This document shows positions 1 to 6,876 of a stretch of 64,000 bases of DNA, in pieces. A program made the position numbers and the translations under genes. How positions within the stretch are numbered: the first letter of the stretch is position 1; each line of letters starts with the position of its first letter. The DNA lies in NCBI GenBank assembly GCA_017446095.1, contig JAFSRN010000008.1:1-64000 (forward strand), in the 5' to 3' direction. The stretch comes from Eubacterium sp. (lineage in GTDB: Bacteria > Bacillota > Clostridia > Oscillospirales > Acutalibacteraceae). Under the pieces are notes generated by a model that ran no database searches, was not told the origin of the DNA, and was given only the letters and a program-made list of their open reading frames with translations.

Positions 1-200
1 TATGGTAAGAGCTATCGTAGGCGCCAACTGGGGCGATGGCTCGTTTGTGACCGCTGCCGGTGGCAGATGAAGGGAGCAATAAGAGCTTCGTAGCGGTCAA
101 AATTTGTCGGCGCCTCAAGCCGAAACAAATTTTGGGAACCGCCCGGCGGGAAGTCGCCCGCAAATATACTAACCAAATTCATAAACCAAAGGAGTAAAAC
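1..200 (+). repeat. Unit 1 of a 200-bp tandem: broken purA start plus structured element A1
   Basis: Bases 2-37 repeat the first 12 codons of purA (MVRAIVGANWGD). The reading frame then runs into unrelated sequence and stops at 70. Bases 49-161 form element A1: a stem GACCGCT (49-55)/AGCGGTC (92-98) enclosing a small TGCC/GGCA hairpin, a second stem AAAATTTGT (99-107)/ACAAATTTT (125-133), and a third hairpin GCGGG (146-150)/CCCGC (157-161). Bases 162-200 look like a purA leader ending in GGAG before the next ATG. The array reaches the window edge and may continue to the left. It is probably non-coding. Confidence 0.85.
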
Positions 201-400
201 TATGGTAAGAGCTATCGTAGGCGCCAACTGGGGCGATGGCTCGTTTGTGACCGCTGCCGGTGGCAGATGAAGGGAGCAATAAGAGCTTCGTAGCGGTCAA
301 AATTTGTCGGCGCCTCAAGCCGAAACAAATTTTGCACACCGCCCGACGGGAAGTCGCCCGTCACAGACGTTAACTATTCATCACATTAAGGAGTAAGCAT
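201..400 (+). repeat. Unit 2 of the 200-bp tandem: broken purA start plus element A2
   Basis: This is a second copy, exactly 200 bp downstream. It has GGAG (191-194) before ATG 202, the same 12 purA codons, and stop TGA at 268-270. It is identical to unit 1 through the first two stems and then diverges. The third hairpin keeps pairing with changed bases: GACGGG (345-350)/CCCGTC (357-362). The leader from 363 to 400 also differs from that of unit 1 and carries the AAGGAG used by the intact purA. The two broken starts match each other and differ from the real gene only by synonymous third-position changes. Confidence 0.85.
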
Positions 401-401
401 T

Positions 402-1679
402 ATGGTAAGAGCTATCGTAGGAGCCAATTGGGGCGACGAAGGCAAAGGCAAAATCACCGATATGTTCGCTGAACAGAGCGACATCGTTATCCGCTTTCAG
501 GGCGGTGCCAATGCAGGACACACAATTATAAATGAGCACGGCAGATTTGCGCTGCACCTTATGCCGTCGGGCGTGTGCTACGACCACACCACCTGCATTA
601 TCGGCAACGGCGTTGCGCTTGATATCAACAAATTCATCAACGAGCTTGAGCAGGTTAAAAAGGCAGGGCTCAATCCGCATCTGCTTGTAAGCGAGAGGGC
701 GCAGATTCTTATGCCGTACCATATTCTGCTTGATGAGTACGAGGAAGAGCGCCTCGGCAAAAACGCATTCGGCTCAACAAAGAGCGGTATCGCGCCGTTT
801 TTCTCGGACAAATACAGCAAAATCGGTATTCAGGTTAACGAGCTGTTTGACGACGAGGTTCTGAAGGCAAAGCTCAAGAACATCTGCACGCTGAAAAACC
901 TTACCCTCGAGCACGTTTACCACAAGCCGCTGCTCAACGAGGACGAGCTTTTTGCCACCTGTACGGAGTATAAGGAAAAGATTGCACCTTACGTTTGCGA
1001 CACGCACACTTACCTTGCAAACGCTATCAAAGAGGGCAAAAACATCCTGCTTGAAGGTCAGCTCGGCACGCTCAAGGACCCCGATTTCGGCATCTACCCG
1101 ATGGTTACTTCATCCTCCACGCTTGCGGGCTACGGCGCAGTTGGCGCTGGTATTCCGCCGCACAAGATTGAGGACATCGTTGTTGTTACAAAGGCATACT
1201 CTTCGGCTGTAGGCGCAGGCGAATTTGTTAGCGAAATCTTTGGCGACGAGGCACAGGAACTGCGTATCCACGGCGGCGACAAGGGCGAATTCGGTGCAAC
1301 AACGGGCAGACCGCGCCGCGTTGGCTGGTTTGACTGCGTGGCTTCGCGCTACGGCATTGAGTGCCAGGGCGCAACGCAGGTTGTTATGACCGCGCTCGAC
1401 TGCCTGTCGTACCTTGAGGAAATCAAGGTTTGCGTGGGCTACGAAATCGACGGTGAGGTTACAAAGGACTTCCCGACCACGCCGCTCTTAAAGAAAGCAA
1501 AGCCCGTGCTTGTAACTATGAAGGGCTGGCATTGCGACATCCGCGGCATCAAGAATTACGACGAGCTTCCGCAGGAAACGCGCGACTACGTTGAGTTTAT
1601 TGAAAACGAAATGGGCTGCAACATCACAATGGTATCTAACGGCCCCGAGCGTGAGGCAATCATCTACAGAAACAAATAA
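402..1679 (+). CDS. purA: Adenylosuccinate synthetase
   Basis: This enzyme makes adenylosuccinate from IMP, aspartate and GTP, the first committed step to AMP, in the cytosol. The 425-residue length is normal for the family. The N-terminal GANWGDEGKGK is the GTP/IMP-binding loop with the catalytic Asp, GGANAGHT follows near residue 35, and the C-terminal region carries TTGRPRRVGWFD. The ATG at 402 has AAGGAG at 388-393. The usual upstream promoter region is replaced by the tandem of broken purA starts (1-400), and no clear promoter is visible there, so transcription may enter from outside the window or from within the elements. Confidence 0.97.
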   Translation: MVRAIVGANWGDEGKGKITDMFAEQSDIVIRFQGGANAGHTIINEHGRFALHLMPSGVCYDHTTCIIGNGVALDINKFINELEQVKKAGLNPHLLVSERAQILMPYHILLDEYEEERLGKNAFGSTKSGIAPFFSDKYSKIGIQVNELFDDEVLKAKLKNICTLKNLTLEHVYHKPLLNEDELFATCTEYKEKIAPYVCDTHTYLANAIKEGKNILLEGQLGTLKDPDFGIYPMVTSSSTLAGYGAVGAGIPPHKIEDIVVVTKAYSSAVGAGEFVSEIFGDEAQELRIHGGDKGEFGATTGRPRRVGWFDCVASRYGIECQGATQVVMTALDCLSYLEEIKVCVGYEIDGEVTKDFPTTPLLKKAKPVLVTMKGWHCDIRGIKNYDELPQETRDYVEFIENEMGCNITMVSNGPEREAIIYRNK

Positions 1680-1685
1680 GCATTA

Positions 1686-1716
1686 CGGGAGGGCGCAAAC
1701 CCTCCCGATATTTTTT
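1686..1716 (+). terminator. purA intrinsic terminator
   Basis: An 8-bp stem CGGGAGGG/CCCTCCCG with loop CGCAAA is followed by a T-rich tract, 6 bp after the purA stop. Confidence 0.9.
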
Positions 1717-1726
1717 AAAAAAAGTG

Positions 1727-1755
1727 TTGACATAGCAATTATTATTTGTTATTAT
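1727..1755 (+). promoter_or_regulatory. SigmaA promoter of tRNA-Asn
   Basis: TTGACA (1727-1732), a 17-bp spacer and TATTAT (1750-1755), about 25 bp before the tRNA. Confidence 0.85.
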
Positions 1756-1780
1756 ATTTAAGCACTCAAAAGTGAAACAT

Positions 1781-1856
1781 TCCTCTTTAGCTCAGTTGGT
1801 AGAGCACTCGGCTGTTAACCGAGTTGTCGTTGGTTCGAGTCCGACAAGGGGAGCCA
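1781..1856 (+). tRNA. tRNA-Asn (GTT)
   Basis: This is a 76-nt cloverleaf. Acceptor TCCTCTT pairs with AAGGGGA, the anticodon stem CTCGG/CCGAG holds loop CTGTTAA (anticodon GTT), the T arm is GTTGG-TTCGAGT-CCGAC, and the discriminator is G with an encoded CCA. It has its own promoter and terminator. A degraded patchwork of the same tRNA lies just downstream at 1903-1961. Confidence 0.96.
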
Positions 1857-1863
1857 AAAAAAG

Positions 1864-1894
1864 CAGATACCCATACGGGTATCTGTCTTTTTTT
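1864..1894 (+). terminator. tRNA-Asn terminator
   Basis: A perfect stem CAGATACCC/GGGTATCTG with loop ATAC is followed by CTTTTTTT. Confidence 0.9.
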
Positions 1895-1902
1895 GCCTTT
1901 TC

Positions 1903-2080
1903 TCCCCTGTCGTACTCGGCGCGACGCCGAGGTTAACAGACGAAGGCTGTTAACTGGTTCGTTCCCGACCGCTGCCAGTGGCAGATGAAGGGAGGGAAAA
2001 GAACTGCGTAGCGGTCTAAATTTTGGAGTGCCGTTTACGGTGCGAACAAAATTTAGGGCACCGCCCGCCGAGGTTGTCGC
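1903..2080 (+). repeat. Element A3 with tRNA-Asn-like left flank
   Basis: This is the third copy of the element found before purA. Stem GACCGCT (1967-1973)/AGCGGTC (2010-2016) encloses the same small TGCC/GGCA hairpin and the conserved GATGAAGGGAG. The second stem is TAAATTTTG (2017-2025)/CAAAATTTA (2047-2055), paired as in A1 but with different bases. The tail ACCGCCCGCCG (2060-2070) matches A1/A2. The left flank contains tRNA-Asn pieces: CTCCCCTGTCG (1903-1913) resembles the inverted 3' end, GAGGTTAACAG resembles the inverted anticodon arm, and GGCTGTTAAC then TGGTTCG (1944-1961) lie in direct order. Confidence 0.75.
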
Positions 2081-2092
2081 GTCCTGGCACTT

Positions 2093-2662
2093 TTATTGAT
2101 TAAGTGCTATCATTGCACCGATTATTGATACAATTATTTCTATAACAAGAATAATCGATGATACTTTTACACCTTTTTCATTATACTCAACTGCATCCGT
2201 AAGCGAATTATCAAGTTCGCTCGGGACCGCAGTCAAGCGTTCTCCGCGGGCTTTTCCAATTGTACCGCAAACCAAACCAATAATCGGATTTAAGAACGCA
2301 ATAACAATTGACATCAGACCCATAGTTCTAATAGAATTAATCTGCACAATAATATCTATCGTTTTATAATTAAAACCTTTTATATTATTATCTACAGCAT
2401 CGCTGTTGCCCATTTTAATTTCAATACCGTTTTGTTTGTTGACACTTTCTTGGGGCTGTTTTATATCGGTATTATCTTCTGAATTGTTTTTGCCGTTTGC
2501 GATAATCCATTGGTTATACTTTGCTACATATTCTTCTACAAAATAATCGTAAACATCAATTGAATTATGCTTTTCAAAGCAATCCAAATTATTTGTGCGT
2601 AAAAAATCTTCAAAATCAGCCTGATTCAGATTGTATTTTTGTGCAATTACTTTTGTTTTCAT
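2093..2662 (-). CDS. Hypothetical protein with two C-terminal membrane segments
   Basis: I do not recognise a family. The start was moved to the ATG at 2662, which has GGGAGGAAG just upstream; the longer reading frame adds 20 residues with no ribosome site. The protein of 189 residues begins MKTKVIAQKYNLNQADFEDFL, a helical stretch that could be a small helix-turn-helix. An Asn/Gln-rich linker follows, and two hydrophobic segments lie at about residues 115-135 and 163-187. It could therefore be a membrane-anchored regulator, but this is inference. The stop codon lies about 12 bp from the end of element A3. Confidence 0.6.
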   Translation of the reverse strand: MKTKVIAQKYNLNQADFEDFLRTNNLDCFEKHNSIDVYDYFVEEYVAKYNQWIIANGKNNSEDNTDIKQPQESVNKQNGIEIKMGNSDAVDNNIKGFNYKTIDIIVQINSIRTMGLMSIVIAFLNPIIGLVCGTIGKARGERLTAVPSELDNSLTDAVEYNEKGVKVSSIILVIEIIVSIIGAMIALNQ

Positions 2663-2896
2663 ATTACTTCCTCCCAAAAAAATGCGTACAGCCGAAACTG
2701 CACGCCAAAAACGCAGCTCCAACTATCGCCAAACATTTATCTTAGTTTCTCACAAGAAAGAATACCAAAGCAGAAGCATGCATTTTTATCAAAAAGATAA
2801 AAAGCATTCTTTGCCTGTGAGATTAAATTTTAAGATAAATATTTGGCACTTACATTTTAACACATATTATATTTGATTTCAATAACAAAAATCAGC

Positions 2897-2927
2897 ACAA
2901 AAAAGCACCGCCTATCTCGGCGGTGCT
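2897..2927 (-). terminator. Terminator of the large secreted protein gene
   Basis: Stem AGCACCGCC/GGCGGTGCT, read on the minus strand, is followed by TTTTTT and sits directly after the stop at 2932. Confidence 0.85.
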
Positions 2928-2931
2928 GAAT

Positions 2932-4686
2932 TTATTTTACTTTGACGGTAACGGTTACTGTTTTTGTTGCGGCTTTATAGCTGCTGTTGCCTGCCGCGGT
3001 AACCTTAACCTTTACCTTGTAAGTGCCTTTTTTTAAGCCTTTTTTAACGGTGATTTTACCGTTCTTTTTGTTTACGATAATCTTTTTGTTGCCGCTGGCT
3101 TTCTTGTAAGAGATTGCGCCCTTACCTTTTTTGATGAATTTAATAGATTTTTTAACGGCAATAATCTGCGACTTTTGAGCAACCTTAGACGCCTTAATCG
3201 TAACCTTTTTACCTTTGATTTTTAACGGATTTGCTTTCTTTGTCTTTTTGGTAGGTGTTACGGGCGTAACATCTGCGGGAGCCTTTTCAACGTCAACGCT
3301 TATATTAATTCCGCCGCCCTTGGGAACGATAATATAGAAGTTGCCGCTTTCGTCTTTCAGAAGCGGAACTTTTTCATCCGCGCAGTTATAAGCCGCTGTA
3401 ACACGGTAACCGCTTATGAGGTTCGGCATTACAACAACCTTGTCGCCCTCATGAGCAACAAAATAATCATTGACCTTTTTAAGCGCGATGCCGTTTTCGT
3501 CAACAAAGCTTAAAGTTCCGTATCCTTCCGGCTGCTGAGCTTTAATGATATAGTTGATTTTCTTTTCAAAATCCTTTGCGGCAACTGCTTCTTCCGAATC
3601 CACAATAATTTCTGCAACGTTTCCGTTTTTGTTAACGCTCATCTTCCACGCGGTAAGATTAAGCTGGTTGGCACTGTAACTGCTGCCGTCGTCCGCCTGA
3701 TCATATAGGGAAGACAAATCGCGAAGCAATACCGCGGTTTTTTCCGCTTTTACCTCGTTTTCAACAAGAAGGTCTGCCTTGCCGGTATCGTTGGATTTTT
3801 CAATACCGTAATCGTCGGATATAACGCTGTTTCCAACCTTAACATTGTAATAAGCAGGAGACAGCTCAAAGCCGCCGTTCAATGAATAAAAGCGAAGTCC
3901 CGTTGCCTTTCCAACTTCATTTTTTGCAATAACATTGCCTTTAAAATCGGCAGAGGTATTGCCGTAGCAAGTATTGAAGGAAACTGCTTCCGCTTCCGAA
4001 TTTACATCGTCGGAGGTACAAGTTGCATCAATGTCCTTACCTACGATTATGGTGTGCTGATTATTTTCCGCTGTATAAATGTACGCGCCGCAAGCGTAGT
4101 CGGTTCCTGTAGCTTTCAGGTTTCCGCCGATATTAATATTTGCTTCACAGTGGCTTTCAATACCTATTGCATTGTTTCCGGTTACGATTACGTCTTTTGT
4201 AACCGATACGTCTCCGTATTCATTATCAATTCCGCTGGCAGTTGCGTTTGAGGCAGTTGCAGTAAGGTTGCCGCCTATGTTAACAAATGCGCAACCGGTA
4301 CCGTTATATGAATGACCCCAGGTTTCCACTGCTCTTACATCACCACTGCCGGTTGCATTTAAGTTCCCCGTAATTGTTGCGGTTGCGTCGCCGTTTCGTC
4401 CTTCAACATATACTGCTGAAAATGAATTTTCGTTTGTTGCGGTAACGTCGCCGCGAACTTCAGCCGAAGCGCTTTTATCCTTGGCATTATCGGGAGCATG
4501 CGCTTCAACATAAACCGCATTTGTTTCGCCGTTAACTGATACATTATCGTTAATGGTAACATGCTGTTCCTGACCGTCTGAAAAGCCTGCGCTTACGGTT
4601 TTGGTTATATCCGCAAACGCATAAAGCGGTATTGACAGTACCATCGTCAGCGCAAGAAAAGCGCTTACAATTCTTTTTGTTTTCAT
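2932..4686 (-). CDS. Large secreted protein, repeat-rich with Lys-rich Ig-like C-terminus
   Basis: This is an exported protein of 584 residues with no recognised catalytic domain. The start is ATG 4686, with AAGGAGG seven bases before it; a TTG two codons upstream would sit too close to the ribosome site. Residues 1-26 are a signal peptide (Lys/Arg start, hydrophobic core, AFA cut site). Residues 40-300 hold irregular repeats of the form GN(L/V)xATGxxxx, consistent with a beta-solenoid. The last 110 residues are very Lys-rich (KKGKGAISYKKASGNKKI, GTYKVKVKVTAAG) and resemble bacterial Ig-like folds of secreted Clostridia proteins. A surface or adhesin role is inference. Confidence 0.85.
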   Translation of the reverse strand: MKTKRIVSAFLALTMVLSIPLYAFADITKTVSAGFSDGQEQHVTINDNVSVNGETNAVYVEAHAPDNAKDKSASAEVRGDVTATNENSFSAVYVEGRNGDATATITGNLNATGSGDVRAVETWGHSYNGTGCAFVNIGGNLTATASNATASGIDNEYGDVSVTKDVIVTGNNAIGIESHCEANINIGGNLKATGTDYACGAYIYTAENNQHTIIVGKDIDATCTSDDVNSEAEAVSFNTCYGNTSADFKGNVIAKNEVGKATGLRFYSLNGGFELSPAYYNVKVGNSVISDDYGIEKSNDTGKADLLVENEVKAEKTAVLLRDLSSLYDQADDGSSYSANQLNLTAWKMSVNKNGNVAEIIVDSEEAVAAKDFEKKINYIIKAQQPEGYGTLSFVDENGIALKKVNDYFVAHEGDKVVVMPNLISGYRVTAAYNCADEKVPLLKDESGNFYIIVPKGGGINISVDVEKAPADVTPVTPTKKTKKANPLKIKGKKVTIKASKVAQKSQIIAVKKSIKFIKKGKGAISYKKASGNKKIIVNKKNGKITVKKGLKKGTYKVKVKVTAAGNSSYKAATKTVTVTVKVK

Positions 4687-4759
4687 AAACAATCCTCCTT
4701 GATTTTAATATGTTTTTATTGTATCATTGTTTGTCGTTTCAGTCAATAAAAACACCGAA

Positions 4760-4811
4760 ATTATAAGCAAATAATACGAGTGTACCCACACCTTTAGAAG
4801 TGTACCCACAC
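4760..4811 (-). promoter_or_regulatory. Promoter with twin direct repeats upstream of the secreted-protein gene
   Basis: TATAAT (minus strand, 4765-4760) has no good -35 box. Instead GTGTGGGTACAC occurs twice (plus-strand 4780-4791 and 4800-4811) with a 20-bp period, overlapping the -35 region and extending upstream. The arrangement suggests an activator that binds a direct repeat on one DNA face. Confidence 0.55.
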
Positions 4812-4845
4812 AAATTTTTCTATCAAAATATGTAACTCAATTCAC

Positions 4846-5051
4846 AAAAAGGTCAGCTTCGGCTGACCTTTTTTGAATGATGTTTGCCCTGCGGACAAAT
4901 GATGTTGCCTGCGCCAATGATGTCGCTTCGCTAATGATGTGTGCCTTCGGCACGTTATTAGGCAAACATCGCATCATATCATCAAGAATTGATGATGCAT
5001 CATTTCGGCTTTGCCGATACATCATTTACCAAACGCACCGCCCGCCGTGCG
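4846..5051. repeat. Element E: AATGATGT-unit hairpin repeat
   Basis: The element starts with a strong hairpin (4846-4874, GGTCAGC/GCTGACC with A and T tails that could terminate both ways). Four AATGATGT units follow (4876, 4898, 4916, 4933), separated by short tetraloop hairpins such as GTGCCTTCGGCAC. The right half (4950-5030) holds inverted matches (GGCAAACATC, GATGCATCATTT), so the whole can fold into one branched structure. It ends in CGCACCGCCCGCCGTGCG, sharing ACCGCCCGCCG with the tail of element A3. No credible gene is present. Confidence 0.7.
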
Positions 5052-5082
5052 TCCAGCTTATTTTGCATATTTCATTAGCTAC

Positions 5083-5119
5083 ACACCCCCCTATCCCCCG
5101 TGGGGGGTTGTGTTTTTTT
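5083..5119 (+). terminator. Hairpin with T tract before the small membrane operon
   Basis: C-rich arm ACACCCCCC pairs with GGGGGGTTGTGT and is followed by TTTTTT. It lies about 45 bp before the ATG at 5166. It could end transcription coming from element E or act as a leader attenuator; I cannot tell which. Confidence 0.55.
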
Positions 5120-5165
5120 ATACAATACTATATAATATATACATCAATTAAAGGAGGATGTTTTT

Positions 5166-5585
5166 ATGGCATGTTTTATAGTTCCTGCTGCTGAGGCTAT
5201 TGTTGTTACAGCCGCTTACGTTGCAGCAAAGAAAAAAGAGCAAAAAATTCAGGCACCCAAGCTTGCAGACGGCGACAAGTTTGCAACAGAGGATGTAAAA
5301 ATCACCTGGTCAAAAAGACTCGGCTGGCTTTTGAGCCTGCTTTGGGGCGGCGTGCTGCTGCTTGCATTTGAGCATTTCTGGCATGGGGAGGTTGTACCGT
5401 TCCCGCCGTTCTTAACGGCAATGCTATCGCCGGAGGACACCACCAATATGCTGCACGAAATGTCGACGGTAGGCGTATCAATGGCTGTTACCGTTACTGC
5501 AGTATGGGGCGTTATCTGCGCTGTTGCAGAGGCAAAGGTTAAAAAAATCAGAGCTGGTCTTAAAAAAGGCACGGAACAGGGTTAA
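5166..5585 (+). CDS. Small membrane protein, family unknown
   Basis: This is a 139-residue protein with AAAGGAGG well placed before ATG 5166. Hydrophobic segments lie at about residues 3-20, 50-67 and 100-122, and basic tails (AAKKKEQK near residue 22; VKKIRAGLKKG at the end) suggest a cytoplasmic C-terminus. Six bases separate it from the next gene, another small membrane protein, so the two form an operon and may work as a pair. I do not recognise the family and assign no function. Confidence 0.7.
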   Translation: MACFIVPAAEAIVVTAAYVAAKKKEQKIQAPKLADGDKFATEDVKITWSKRLGWLLSLLWGGVLLLAFEHFWHGEVVPFPPFLTAMLSPEDTTNMLHEMSTVGVSMAVTVTAVWGVICAVAEAKVKKIRAGLKKGTEQG

Positions 5586-5591
5586 AGGATT

Positions 5592-5903
5592 ATGACATTA
5601 CTTATTACAATAATCGCCGCCATCATAGCCACTGTTGTGTGGTACGCTAACGAAAACAGGGATACCTACAAACTCGGTACGCTTTCGCTGATTTTCTGGG
5701 GCGCGTCGCTTATGTGGCTTATGGACTTTGTTGCGGAGTATGCAGAGCTTAAAGCAGACTACTTTGTGCAGGAATTTGCCGACATACTCAACGATTCGCT
5801 GCTTGGCTTGGCAGTAGTTGCACTTGGTATGATTGCGTGGATTGTTATTCTGCTTATCAAAGACCCCAAAGGCGTGTTTAAAAAGAAATTTACAAAGCAA
5901 TAA
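5592..5903 (+). CDS. Small membrane protein, partner of the preceding gene
   Basis: This 103-residue protein follows the previous gene by six bases, and its ribosome site (AAAGG) overlaps the upstream stop. Three hydrophobic stretches are visible: residues 2-18, 29-46 (LIFWGASLMWLMDFV) and 70-90. The tail is basic (KDPKGVFKKKF). There are no catalytic motifs. Function unknown; co-expression with the upstream membrane protein is likely. Confidence 0.7.
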   Translation: MTLLITIIAAIIATVVWYANENRDTYKLGTLSLIFWGASLMWLMDFVAEYAELKADYFVQEFADILNDSLLGLAVVALGMIAWIVILLIKDPKGVFKKKFTKQ

Positions 5904-5906
5904 GAT

Positions 5907-5937
5907 AAAAGCAAGGACTTGATTGTCCTTGCTTTTT
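5907..5937. terminator. Bidirectional terminator
   Basis: AAAAGCAAGGAC/GTCCTTGCTTTT stem-loop between convergent genes. Its right end touches the stop codon of the GH43 gene. Confidence 0.85.
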
Positions 5938-6820
5938 AAATTGAGTTAACCAGATTTTCGTACTGTTCGTCCGTGATTTTTATAACGCCGCCGTGGCGTT
6001 TTTTTCTTTTGCCCATATCGTATTCATCGTCGCCGAGAATTCTGAAATCGGCTGCCGCAAGGTCGCTTGCAAGCAGCGGAAGGTAGCCGTGGTTACCCAT
6101 AAACCTGTCCACAATTAGGCACCACTTGCCCGTTTGCTCAATGTAAAAGATTTCGGGTCCCTCAAGCCCCTCGTAGCCGTCAAGCGCGGAGCAGTACAGG
6201 GTTTCAAATTCGTCGGCAAGCAAGGTCTTTGCGCGCTGGATTGAGATAGTTTTTGTAACCTCGTCCTTTGAAAAGCGGTAGTAATAGCCACCGTGGCGGA
6301 CTATGCTTGTGTCGATAATATCCTTTTCGTTATCAATGTACAAAAAGGTCTTGCCGAAGGTGCAAAAATCCTTTGTAAAAGCGGCGTAAATGCGCTGCTT
6401 GTTATCAACGCAGGAGGCAAAAAACACCATCCACTCGCCGCGTTCTTCGCAATAGACAGCCTCCGGTGCCCACGCGCAGCCTGCGCCGTCAACGCCGAGT
6501 TCAACAAGCCGCTCTTTGCCCCAGTGAACAAGGTCTGCGGATTCCCACACAAGAATCGACCTGCTGCCCCTGTGGCTGAAATCGTACCAGTCGCCGCCCT
6601 GATTTGTGTTTAAATCGGTGGCGATGATAAAGTATTTTTGCAGCTTTTCATCGTAGACGATAAACGGGTCGCGGATACCCTTTGTACCCGAATTTGATGT
6701 AAGAAGCGGAGTATCGCCGCCCAGATCCTGCCAGTGCAGACCGTCGCGGCTGACGGAAAACCAGATGCTTTCCTTATCCGTTTTATCGCTTGAAAAATGA
6801 ACAAATAAATATGCAGACAT
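5936..6820 (-). CDS. Glycoside hydrolase family 43-like protein
   Basis: The start was set at ATG 6820 behind a G-rich ribosome site; the product is 294 residues with no signal peptide, so it is cytosolic. The five-bladed GH43 fold is suggested by IRDPFIVYD (residues ~50-58, candidate general base), GCAWAPEAVY (~115), DIIDTSIV (~173, pKa-tuning Asp) and LEGPEIFY (~221, candidate general acid Glu). The family removes arabinose or xylose from plant glycan oligomers; the exact substrate cannot be read from sequence. It may belong to the surface-polymer cluster only by position, since a terminator-like hairpin separates it from the next gene upstream. Confidence 0.85.
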   Translation of the reverse strand: MSAYLFVHFSSDKTDKESIWFSVSRDGLHWQDLGGDTPLLTSNSGTKGIRDPFIVYDEKLQKYFIIATDLNTNQGGDWYDFSHRGSRSILVWESADLVHWGKERLVELGVDGAGCAWAPEAVYCEERGEWMVFFASCVDNKQRIYAAFTKDFCTFGKTFLYIDNEKDIIDTSIVRHGGYYYRFSKDEVTKTISIQRAKTLLADEFETLYCSALDGYEGLEGPEIFYIEQTGKWCLIVDRFMGNHGYLPLLASDLAAADFRILGDDEYDMGKRKKRHGGVIKITDEQYENLVNSI

Positions 6821-6849
6821 AATATCCCCCCCGTTTTTCACAACACAAA

Positions 6850-6875
6850 AGCACAGCGAGCGCCGTGCTTTTTGC
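6850..6875 (-). terminator. Terminator of the surface-polymer operon
   Basis: AGCAC-GGCGCTCGC-TGTGCT hairpin followed by TTTT on the minus strand, just after the stop at 6877. Confidence 0.65.
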
Positions 6876-6876
6876 G

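Noticed and set aside
2-270. The 22-codon frames at 2 and 202 as regulatory leader peptides
   Set aside because: They are explained as truncated purA starts; the peptide after codon 12 comes from element A. A leader role cannot be excluded but has no support.
4876-4950. AATGATGT units as CRISPR or tandem iterons of an origin
   Set aside because: Units are 17-22 bp with hairpins between, too short for CRISPR; no replication initiator gene is near.
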